From: Pelobates cultripes
Lineage: Eukaryota; Chordata; Amphibia; Anura; Pelobatidae
Assembly (NCBI GenBank): GCA_933207985.1
Contig: OW240912.1
Span: 363,705,424-363,769,423 of the forward strand
Length of the DNA stretch: 64,000 nucleotides
Direction: 5' to 3'
Under the pieces are notes generated by a model. The model saw only the letters and a program-made list of their open reading frames with translations. It was not told the DNA's origin and did no database searches. The translations under genes and the position numbers were made by a program. Below are positions 43,125 through 52,762 of the stretch, piece after piece. Within the stretch, counting starts at the first letter, position 1. Every line of letters begins with the position of its first letter.

Positions 43125-44218
43125 AGGAACAGCAAGCTGCTGCTACTCCCCAAGAGAAACAAGGTTGGAAGAACAAAGGAGCTATACTCCGTGATGATGT
43201 TTACACCATTAATCTCAAGTTCTGCCTACCCAGAAGTATGTACCCAGCGGTGGTCCAATGGGCCCATGGGCCAGCTCACCTGTCAAAACTCCTGATGAAT
43301 TCACTGATTGACAAATATTTCGAAGCACCAGGCATCACCACCTTAACACAGAATTACTGTAAATCTTGTACTATATGTGCTAAATGCAATCCTGGAAAGA
43401 TTATAAAGACTGCACCTAATCACCTAGCCAAGCCGCAATATCCCTTTCAGAGGATCCAGATTGATCACATTCAGATGCCAAAGAGTGGACGTTATGAATA
43501 TGCATTGGTCATAGTGGACATGTTTTCAGGATGGCCAGAGGCCTTCCCAGTGACTAATCTCACCGCGAGGACTACAGCCAAATATCTCTTGACAGAAATT
43601 GTTTGCCGCTATGGGGTTCCAGAAGTAATTGAAAGTGACCAAGGGACCTCCTTCACTGCCTCGCTAACACGGGAAGTCTGGTCAGCACTGGGGGTGACCC
43701 TTGCATTCCACACACCATATCACCCACAGAGTAGTGGTAAGGTAGAGCGCATGAATGGCACTTTGAAAGCCAGAATGCTTAAAATGTCACAAGAAACTAA
43801 CATGCCCTGGCCCGAGAGTCTCCCACTAGCGTTATTCAGTGTAAGGTACACTCCCAGAGGAAAATACAGTTTGTCACCTTATGAGATTTTGTTTGGTACA
43901 GCACCCAGGTTAGGTTGCTACTTTCCCCAACAGCTTCAGATTCAGTCAGACGCTATGGTAGACTATGTGACTGCCCTTTCACATGCCTTGACCAAGATAC
44001 ATGCCCAAGTGTTTTCTTCTATTCCAGATCCTGAGTCGAATACAGGTACACACAAGCTGCTTCCAGGTGATTGGGTTATGGTTAAGAAGTTCCTCAGGAA
44101 ACACACCCTAGAACCGAGATTTGATGGTCCTTATCAAGTGCTCCTGATTACAGCAACGTCAGTTAAACTAGCTGGAAAAAGTTCCTGGCCAGAGGCCAGA
44201 GGCCTTCCCAGTGACTAA
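43049..44218 (+). pseudogene. ERV Pol: integrase, first copy
   Basis: Zinc-binding HHCC region (HGPAHLSKL ... CKSCTICAKC), then the catalytic Asp (IQIDHIQ), Asp (ESDQGTSF) and Glu (GKVERMNG), and a C-terminal domain (LLPGDWVMVKKF). After KLAGKSSW the sequence runs into a repeat of the integrase middle and stops at 44218, because a 661-bp tandem duplication shifts the frame. The fold is otherwise complete to its C-terminal domain. Confidence 0.9.
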
Positions 44219-44849
44219 TCTCACCGCGAGGACTACAGCCAAGTATCTCTTGACAGAAATTGTTTGCCGCTATGGGGTTCCAGAAGTAATTGAAAGTGAC
44301 CAAGGGACCTCCTTCACTGCCTCGCTAACACGGGAAGTCTGGTCAGCACTGGGGGTGACCCTTGCATTCCACACACCATATCACCCACAGAGTAGTGGTA
44401 AGGTAGAGCGCATGAATGGCACTTTGAAAGCCAGAATGCTTAAAATGTCACAAGAAACTAACATGCCCTGGCCCGAGAGTCTTCCACTAGCGTTATTCAG
44501 TGTAAGGTACACTCCCAGAGGAAAATACAGTTTGTCACCTTATGAGATTTTGTTTGGTACAGCACCCAGGTTAGGTTGCTACTTTCCCCAACAGCTTCAG
44601 ATTCAGTCAGACGCTATGGTAGACTATGTGACTGCCCTTTCACATGCCTTGACCAAGATACATGCCCAAGTGTTTTCTTCTATTCCAGATCCTGAGTCGA
44701 ATACAGGTACACACAAGCTGCTTCCAGGTGATTGGGTTATGGTTAAGAAGTTCCTCAGGAAACACACCCTAGAACCGAGATTTGATGGTCCTTATCAAGT
44801 GCTCCTGATTACAGCAACGTCAGTTAAACTAGCTGGAAAAAGTTCCTGG
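44189..44849 (+). repeat. 661-bp tandem duplication of integrase/C-terminal pol
   Basis: Positions 44212-44849 repeat 43551-44188 with an offset of 661 bp and only about two differences seen (AAATAT/AAGTAT and GTCTCCC/GTCTTCC). The junction has an extra CCAGAGG. It arose after or shortly before insertion. Confidence 0.93.
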
Positions 44850-44912
44850 ATACACGCTTCACATTGCAAAAAAGTACCTGCTCCAGAAGAAGCTGATCTT
44901 GTTGAAACATGA
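44211..44912 (+). pseudogene. ERV integrase C-terminal part, second copy, reaching env
   Basis: Second copy of the integrase middle and C-terminal domain with the second catalytic Asp and the Glu but not the first Asp or the zinc domain. It ends in the natural pol C-terminus (PEEADLVET, stop TGA 44910-44912), overlapping the env ATG by ATGA. By itself it would not be catalytic. Confidence 0.85.
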
Positions 44913-46825
44913 ATTTATTATGTGTCTCGTGTTTTCTTATATTGTTGCATTTTGCCTGGGCCCAACAAGTGGCCATAACCAAAGATAATCATGTTTACAC
45001 TTTCTGGTACAATTCTTCTGATACTGATGTAGCTACATACACCTTTGATTACTGTGACATAGTTACCTGTACATTCCCACAGACACAACATGCAGCCATA
45101 TACAAGGACATACCTAACAAAAAGGACCCATACATTTGTGTGACTGGAGGAGCTTGGGGACACCACTGTAGTTCATGGAAAGCTGCCGGGTGGAATACAG
45201 GTAGACCATGGGGCTACAGACCTCAGGTTGCACTAGACAGACTTGACAAAGACGGGAAGCCCCTACTTTCTAGAATGACTCTTAGTAAACCCACAGGGTC
45301 AACTCCCATTAAACTTACCTTGAATATAGAACACCCTAGTCCAAGGGACGCGGGGGAATATGTGATGGGGATGTACTGGAAGGGAGGTGGCTTACACAAT
45401 GCACTGGGGACATTCTACCTACAAGACATGCTCACCTCCCCAGACTGGGTGGGGACCACTCACATGATCGTTAACCCGTTGAAACCACATATTAAGACCC
45501 TACATGACATGGTAGCTATAGCCAACCCCACCTTTGAAGACACTATGGCAGTGGAAACTGGTTTTTCAGACACTAATTTATGGCTAGAATGGATGAGGTA
45601 TAATGCCAACTCACACAATAAGACCAATTGTTACATGTGTGGGGGAGCCAGGCCCCATCTGGGCACAGTTCCTCTGAATTTGCCTCCTGAAGTAGAATCA
45701 TGTGTTCTGAGCCTTTACACACAGTCCGTCACCAATTCCTCGACATGTGAATCGTGGAAGAGAATTTACCCGATCACTCACGGACATGTAAAACCACCTG
45801 ATGGAGTCACCATCTACCCAGGTAATTACACATGTTATACAATATCTAAAAACACCGGTTTGTATCTGGGCAAATTCCCATCAGGATATTGCTCAACTTA
45901 CCATAATCCACCCGTATCACTGCTAATGAACCACACAAAGACAATCGGTGATATCTATTGGTTATGTGGGGATAAACAATTGAGGTCCCAATTAATTGGG
46001 CAATGGTGGGGGGAGTGTGCCCTAACCAAAGTCATAATGCCTATCCATATCATTCCAGATGGTGACCATAACACGTTAAACCTCACACATGCACACTCTA
46101 GAACCAAACGAGAGACTCCTATTCGAGGGAGTTTCGACCCCCATGTGTATATTGATGCCATAGGTGTGCCAAGGGGGGTGCCTAACGAATTCAAAGCAAG
46201 AGATGAAGTGGCTGCAGGATTTGAGTCCCTAATTCCAATGATAACTGCTAACAAAAATGTCAATTGGATTAACTATATTTACTATAATCAACAGCGTTTT
46301 GTCAACTACACTAGGGATACCCTACAGGGCCTGGCAGAGCAATTACAAGCCACTACCCAAATGACATTTCAGAACAGAATGGCCCTAGATATGATTTTAG
46401 CTGAGAAAGGGGGTGTATGTAAAATCCTCCCTGAGACCATGACATGCTGCACATACATTCCTGACAACACTGGGCCCAATGGTAAGGTGACTATGGCCAT
46501 AGAGAAGCTAGATAGTCTTGCAGACGAGCTAAAGAAAAATTCAGGAGTCATCGACACTTGGGACAGATGGTTTGGATGGATGAATGGTTGGCAAAGGACC
46601 CTCTTCCAGGTGGAGACAGCTGTTCTCATAATGATCGTCATTTTCTTATTTCTGACCTGTTGCATATTCCCCTGCATACAGAAGTATCTACAGAAAGCGG
46701 TGGACAAGACTATAGATGACGTGACCCCTACTTTCATACACCAAGACATCACAGACCTCGAAGATGATACTCCACATACACCCCTTCAATCACATCAGTT
46801 CAAACAAACAACTGCTTTCCTGTAG
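44909..46825 (+). CDS. ERV envelope glycoprotein, open reading frame
   Basis: 638 codons without a break. Residues 1-18 are a signal peptide (hydrophobic, ending FAWAQ). The surface subunit has many Asn-glycosylation sites and a CXXC motif (CYMC, residues 241-244). A furin-type site RTKR lies at 398-401. The transmembrane subunit has a heptad-like region, a C-x8-CC motif (Cys504, Cys513, Cys514) where gammaretroviruses have C-x6-CC, a membrane anchor at about 571-590 and a cytoplasmic tail of about 48 residues. Env mediates binding and fusion at the cell surface. It is the only long gene of this provirus left unbroken. Splicing from the leader donor would be needed for expression. Confidence 0.92.
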   Translation: MNLLCVSCFLILLHFAWAQQVAITKDNHVYTFWYNSSDTDVATYTFDYCDIVTCTFPQTQHAAIYKDIPNKKDPYICVTGGAWGHHCSSWKAAGWNTGRPWGYRPQVALDRLDKDGKPLLSRMTLSKPTGSTPIKLTLNIEHPSPRDAGEYVMGMYWKGGGLHNALGTFYLQDMLTSPDWVGTTHMIVNPLKPHIKTLHDMVAIANPTFEDTMAVETGFSDTNLWLEWMRYNANSHNKTNCYMCGGARPHLGTVPLNLPPEVESCVLSLYTQSVTNSSTCESWKRIYPITHGHVKPPDGVTIYPGNYTCYTISKNTGLYLGKFPSGYCSTYHNPPVSLLMNHTKTIGDIYWLCGDKQLRSQLIGQWWGECALTKVIMPIHIIPDGDHNTLNLTHAHSRTKRETPIRGSFDPHVYIDAIGVPRGVPNEFKARDEVAAGFESLIPMITANKNVNWINYIYYNQQRFVNYTRDTLQGLAEQLQATTQMTFQNRMALDMILAEKGGVCKILPETMTCCTYIPDNTGPNGKVTMAIEKLDSLADELKKNSGVIDTWDRWFGWMNGWQRTLFQVETAVLIMIVIFLFLTCCIFPCIQKYLQKAVDKTIDDVTPTFIHQDITDLEDDTPHTPLQSHQFKQTTAFL

Positions 46826-47013
46826 GGACAGTATAGGGAAAGCGTCTGTCTTAACTGGCGAGTCTCACGTGTGGAGATGTAGTGGACTAGCCACTGCGGG
46901 TTACCCGCGGAGTGAAGTGTTCGATGCTAGTTAAGGCAGATAGGTTGCAGGCAACTAGGGACATATTAGGGACAGTAGCAGTTGTTATGGTAAATAGCCA
47001 TTTTAGGGGGGAC
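46826..47013 (+). promoter_or_regulatory. ERV env 3' region and polypurine tract
   Basis: 188 non-coding bases ending in TTTTAGGGGGGGAC next to the 3' LTR, the plus-strand primer for reverse transcription. It may hold export or packaging signals; none is recognisable. Confidence 0.6.
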
Positions 47014-47517
47014 TGTTGTGGAAATAAGGTCTACACATATTTCCTAGTTAGTGAAAAATGTCTATTTACTCATTTCACGATATATATATATATAGCTAAG
47101 CACACACGTTATAATTAAGATGGCTGCTAGAAGCTTCTAGCTCCTTTCCCCCCCCCTTCCCTTTCTCCTTCCTAACATCGACTAACTACCTCGTGCACCA
47201 AGATGGCGCCGGGAAACCGTGGGAGACCCTCATGGCCCCGGTGACATCACCTACAGTAGGCAGAGCATTGAAGCAACCACTTAACACCTAACCAATTATT
47301 GATGTATTATTCCATGTTATCTCTGACAGTACCTATGATGTAATTTTGCTTTAAAAGGGACTTGCCGTCCCCTCTGAATAAACATTCCTCAAGTTATTCA
47401 ACAACCTGGAACCTGTGTCTGGTGTGAATTACTTCAGGGAGCGTGCACGCATTGTTTCATTGATTTGGCCAGGGGCAGATACACAAAGAAATAATCAATA
47501 CTTTAATTGATTTTTCC

Positions 47518-47523
<6 letters not shown>
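47014..47523 (+). repeat. ERV 3' LTR (510 bp)
   Basis: Matches the 5' LTR apart from about ten substitutions and short indels in C- and T-runs. AATAAA is at about 47380. It is followed at once by a (TA) run. Confidence 0.9.
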
Positions 47524-47560
<37 letters not shown>

Positions 47561-47648
47561 CCTACATAGCACAATGACTTATGGGGCTGGCATAGATTTT
47601 TTTCCAGGGCTGCTTCGTATCCCCAGTCCGGCCCTGTCTGAGATACAC
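47524..47648. repeat. (TA)n run and a fragment of the palindromic element
   Basis: TA repeat 47524-47551, then CAATGACTTATGGGGCTGGC-like sequence that matches the right arm of the element at 20454-20665. Confidence 0.7.
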
Positions 47649-48147
47649 CATATTGTAGGTGTACTGCTTCCTTAAAAGCATACAAGGAAAAGTAATCCTC
47701 CCCAAAGATAATTACATAAAGGAAGCAGAGAGAATCCTCTCGGACCAACTAACATACCCAAAACTAGATATGAACCCAATACAGAGTATCAAAAAGAAAT
47801 TTGAAAACTATATCGATAAGGGCCTTGAAAAGGGAATTTTTACAGAAAATGAAGCTAGGTACCTCTCCACAACTTACCCAAGAACGCCGATATACTATCA
47901 CCTCCCCAAAGCACAATCTCAGCAAAAGTATCTGAGTACCTAGATAACTTACTCCAACTGGTAGTTTTCCATAATCCAGCTATTCACATCCTACAACTTC
48001 TCCAGGAAATTACATGGAAAGAAGGAAATCTCCTGGTTACGTGTGATGTGACATCTCTTTACAGTTTGATACCCCATGAAATAGGTCTGAAAGCAGTTCG
48101 CCAATTGTTAACGAAACCCAATGTTGAAGATGATCATTTTGAATAAA
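47649..48147 (+). pseudogene. Penelope-like element reverse transcriptase fragment
   Basis: Open frame 47659-47943 (LPKDNYIKEAERILSDQ, GLEKGIFTENEARYL, PRTPIYYHLPKA) is the N-terminal RT region of Penelope-like elements. After a shift, CDVTSLYSLIPHEIG (about 48040-48085), a Penelope RT block, follows. The RT core with its catalytic Asp pair and the GIY-YIG nuclease are missing. It is a dead fragment. Confidence 0.8.
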
Positions 48148-49555
48148 TATATTGCGAATAGCAGAACATGTGAGAAACGTTAAAAAGAGATTACCTAAAC
48201 AATAAACCTCCATACCAGAGGAAATGCCCCCTTCCCATTTTCCTTTCTGTACCCCTTATTTGAAAATGTTCAATAAAAAGTCAATTGGAAAAAAGAGATT
48301 GGAGTTACAGTGTCTCCAACCATTTTAAGATGTTCCACAACCAAAACCCGGAAGGGCTGTTCTTTTGTGCAATTAAATTGGTGAAGAAGGATTGGAGAGA
48401 GCGAGACTATACCAAAAAAAAAAATCGGGATGGAAGAAATGAAATTCATTTTTAAATATTAACATTATGATCAAGATTTTGAATGTCATTTTATGAGTTC
48501 TCTCCAATCCCTAAAGAACCGTTCACATTTTTTCACTTGTCTATCAAAATACCTACTTCTCACATATATATTTTCTTCTAGACACATGTTAAAAGTAGTT
48601 TTAAACATTTACAGAAAATATTTTTAGTGCACTATATCTTTAATTAGAATATGTGTCCTGAATAACTTTTAAAAATATTATCTTTAATACTATTTTCCTT
48701 CCTTTTTAGAAATGAGTTCATTCAAATTACTATTTTAATTAATGGAGTATATAAAGGTAAAGTAAAATATGTAATTCTTTGATAGAGTTATCATTTTTAA
48801 CTATCTTTGGTAGAATTATTGTTGTTTTAATTAACCTGCTTTTACAGCGATAAAACATGCACTATATGGGTTAATTTATAAACTTTCGTTTTGTGGAACG
48901 CATATTGTGTTTCACGTAACAATACAGGACATTGTCCATCTTTCCCTGTCGATAAAGTTCTCCCTACGCATTGAGCCATATGTGATTAATGGCTCCTGAC
49001 TTGTGAGTGATACTCCTAACGTTCATATGTCATATTTGATTTGTTCCACCAGTATTGCACTATTGTCTTGCATTTTTGTACTATTACAGAATCATACTGA
49101 ACTCCTAATTAAGAAGCTATGCCTTATGTCTTGCAGTCTCTATGTTCATGATTTCTCTGCTTACTCTATGCCATGGATTCTCTCCAGACTGTTTCTCTTT
49201 TTTCCGATACGGTTATTCCCCAACGTGAGAATTATTGGGAATTCGAGGTGAATTTTTAATTTAAGAACAATAAAAAAACAAAATAAAAACTGTAAACATT
49301 CACTAGATTTGGCTACTTTGATTTGAAATTAACTTTTAATTCATTTTGAATCCCCAGCAATTCTCACTTTAGTGAATAACCCAGTCATTGTCTTTTCTTT
49401 TCTCAATCTATTCATTAAACAGCGAGTTGAAATATAACGTGCAACATTTAGGCCAAAACAGAAGAGATGTATAATGTCTCCATCTCAACTCTTTTTCAAA
49501 TCACTGTTTAGTGAATGGACTCCTAATAGTGTATTTGCCTGTTTGGTCAAGAGAA
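48148..49555. other. AT-rich non-coding stretch, no gene recognised
   Basis: Low-complexity AT-rich DNA with A-runs. An 82-codon open frame (49003-49251) shows no known motif. It leads into the satellite array. Confidence 0.45.
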
Positions 49556-52141
49556 TTAGTGGAAAATATCGGGGGAACTGAGAAGACATTTAGTGGAAAA
49601 TATCGGGGGAACTGAGAATACATTTAGTAATCAGAGACAGTTTGGTTAGAAATTGAGATTGCAGAAATAGACCGGTGAGACTGGGAAGACATTTAGTAAT
49701 CAGAGACAGTTTGGTTAGAAATTGAGGGGGCAGAGATAGACCGGTGAGACTGGGAAGACATTTAGTAATCGGAGACAGTTTGGTTAGAAATTGAGGGGGC
49801 AGAGATAGACCGGTGAGACTGGGAAGACATTTAGTAATCAGAGACAATTTGGTTAGAAATTGATGGGGCAGAGATAGACCGGTGAGACTGGGAAGACATT
49901 TAGTAATCAGAGACAGTTTGGTTAGAAATTGAGGGGGCGGAGATAGACCGGTGAGACTGGGAAGACAGTAATCAGAGACAGTTTGGTTAGAAATTGAGGG
50001 GGCAGAGATAGAGCGGTGAGACTGGGAAGACATTTAGTAATCAGAGACAGTTTGGTTAGAAATTGAGGGGGCAGAGATAGACCGGTGAGACTGGGAAGAC
50101 AGTAATCAGACAGTTTGGTTAGAAATTGAGGGGGCAGAGAGAGAACGGTGAGACTGGGAAGACATTTAGTAATCAGAGACAGTTTGGTTAGAAATTGAGA
50201 TTGCAGAAATAGACCGGTGAGACTGGGAAGACATGTAGTAATCAGAGACAGTTTGGTTAGAAATTGAGGGGGCAGAGATAGACCGGTGAGACTGGGAAGA
50301 CATTTAGTAATCGGAGACAGTTTGGTTAGAAATTGAGGGGGCAGAGATAGACCGGTGAGACTGGGAAGACATTTAGTAATCAGAGACAATTTGGTTAGAA
50401 ATTGAGGTGGCAGAGATAGACCGGTGAGACTGGGAAGACATTTAGTAATCAGAGACAGTTTGGTTAGAAATTGAGGGGGCGGAGATAGACCGGTGAGACT
50501 GGGAAGACATTTAGTAATCAGAGACAGTTTGGTTAGAAATTGAGGGGGCAGAGATAGACGGTGAGACTGGGAAGACATTTAGCAATCAGAGACAGTTTGG
50601 TTATAAATTGAGGGGGCAGAGATAGACCGGTGAGACTGGGAAGACATTAATCAGAGACAGTTTGGTTAGAAATTGAGGGGGCAGAGAGAGAACGGTGAGA
50701 CTGGGAAGACATTTAGTAATCAGAGACAGTTTGGTTAGAAATTGAGATTGCAGAAATAGACCGGTGAGACTGGGAAGACATTTAGTAATCAGAGACAGTT
50801 TGGTTAGAAATTGAGGGGGCAGAGATAGACCGGTGAGACTGGGAAGACATTTAGTAATCGGAGACAGTTTGGTTAGAAATTGAGATTGCAGAAATAGACC
50901 TGTGAGACTGGGAAGACATTTAGTAATCAGAGACAGTTTGGTTAGAAATTGAGGGGGCAGAGATAGACCGGTGAGACTGGGAAGACATTTAGTAATCAGA
51001 GACAGTTTGGTTATAAATTGAGGGGGCAGAGATAGACCGGTGAGACTGGGAAGACAGTAATCAGAGACAATTTGGTTAGAAATTGAGGGGGCAGAGATAG
51101 ACCGGTGAGACTGGGAAGACATTTAGTAATCAGAGACAGTTTGGTTAGAAATTGAGGGGGCGGAGATAGACCGGTGAGACTGGGAAGACAGTAATCAGAG
51201 ACAGTTTGGTTAGAAATTGAGGGGGCAGAGATAGAGCGGTGAGACTGGGAAGACATTTAGTAATCAGAGACATTTTGGTTATAAATTGAGGGGGCAGAGA
51301 TAGACCGGTGAGACTGGGAAGACATTAATCAGAGACAGTTTGGTTAGAAATTGAGGGGGCAGAGAGAGAACGGTGAGACTGGGAAGACATTTAGTAATCA
51401 GAGACAGTTTGGTTAGAAATTGAGATTGCAGAAATAGACCGGTGAGACTGGGAAGACATGTAGTAATCAGAGACAGTTTGGTTAGAAATTGAGGGGGCAG
51501 AGATAGACCGGTGAGACTGGGAAGACATTTAGTAATCGGAGACAGTTTGGTTAGAAATTGAGGAGGCGGAGATAGACCGGTGAGACTGGGAAGACATTTA
51601 GTAATCAGAGACAGTTTGGTTATAAATTGAGGGGGCAGAGATAGACCGGTGAGACTGGGAAGACAGTAATCAGAGACAGTTTGGTTAGAAATTGAGGGGG
51701 CAGAGAGAGAACGGTGAGACTGGGAAGACATTTAGTAATCAGAGACAGTTTGGTTAGAAATTGAGATTGCAGAAATAGACCGGTGAGACTGGGAAGACAT
51801 GTAGTAATCAGAGACAGTTTGGTTAGAAATTGAGGGGGCAGAGATAGACCGGTGAGACTGGGAAGACAGTAATCAGAGACAGTTTGGTTAGAAATTGAGG
51901 GGGCAGAGATAGACCGGTGAGACTGGGAAGACATTTAGTAATCAGAGACAGTTTGGTTAAAAATTGAGGAGGCAGAGATAGACCGGTGAGACTGGGAAGA
52001 CATTTAGTAATCAGAGACAGTTTGGTTAGAAATTGAGGGGGCAGAGATAGACCGGTGAGACTGGGAAGACATTTAGTAATCGGAGACAGTTTGGTTAGAA
52101 ATTGAGGGGGCAGAGATAGACCGGTGAGACTGGGAAGACAT
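49556..52141. repeat. 69-bp satellite array, about 37 copies
   Basis: Unit begins GACTGGGAAGACATTTAGTA and contains AGACAGTTTGGTTAGAAATT. Because 69 is divisible by 3, both strands stay open over long runs; the minus frames encode a 23-residue repeat (LPSLTGLSLPPQFLTKLS...) with no gene signals. Variants are recurrent: a 4-bp deletion (GAAGACAGTAATC), a GATTGCAGAAAT replacement, and GAGAGAGAACGG. The first two units are aberrant (GGAAAATATCGGGGGAAC, 49560-49610). It ends at the gypsy C LTR. Confidence 0.95.
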
Positions 52142-52762
52142 TGTCACGATTCGGGGAACCCAACACGCTGGCACACACACACACAAAAGGTGCCGTACCG
52201 GACCTTAAAGTGGCCGGGCTAAGCACACACAGAATAGTCAGAAAACAAGCCGAGTAAGGGGAACCAGAAGACAGAATAACGTGAAACAAGCCGAGGTCAA
52301 AGGGTAGGAGAAAGTCACAGAGTCAGATAAACAAGCCAGAGAGTACGTAACCAGAAACACAAGGTAAGTAGCAATACTAGCAAGCAAAGACCACAACAGG
52401 GCAGGGAGGAACAGGAAAGGTAAGTATTTAAACCATCAGGCTAATTCTAATTGGATAATTTCCAATCAGAATTAACAATCACACGTGGGAGATATCTAGA
52501 CCTCCCACTGTGATTGAGGCACTGTGCCTTTAACGCCGGGTCAGGTGACTGACCCCGGCGTGTACAAACTTGGGCGGTCTCCCAGCATGCAGCGTCATGT
52601 ATGCTGCCGCTGGGGGACGTGGAGGAAACGGCGGGCGGCATCCGAGGCTGGAAGGATGCCGCTCGCCGGACCCACGAGGAGGAGGGGACCGCGGACGGCT
52701 GGAGGGTGAGTACCGCGAGCGGAGTGCAGCATCCCCTCGCAGCCGCCCGCGGGATCCCGGCA
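52142..52762 (-). repeat. 3' LTR of gypsy C (621 bp)
   Basis: TGTCACGATTCGGGG start; right end altered (CCCGGCA against CCTGACA in the other LTR). Holds the ACAACAGGGC decamer at 52393-52402. Confidence 0.9.

Larger units (their letters stand above)
33199..47523 (+). mobile_element. Endogenous retrovirus, class I-like, LTR to LTR
   Basis: 14.3-kb provirus: 5' LTR, primer site, repeat-rich leader, gag (broken and carrying a 2.1-kb transposon), pro-pol behind a UAG, env overlapping pol by ATGA, polypurine tract, 3' LTR. RT/RNase H character (YVDD, FVDGSR) and an Env with a CXXC motif in SU and a C-x8-CC motif in TM point to a gamma/epsilon-like (class I) retrovirus. The LTRs are similar (about ten differences plus short indels by eye), so the insertion is fairly young. 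Flanks differ (CR1 on the left, TA repeat on the right) with no visible target duplication. Confidence 0.93.

Noticed and set aside
49590..51934. Long minus-strand open frames (93-218 codons) over the satellite
   Set aside because: They are the same 23-residue reading of a 69-bp repeat, have no start context or splice signals, and recur at every array segment.
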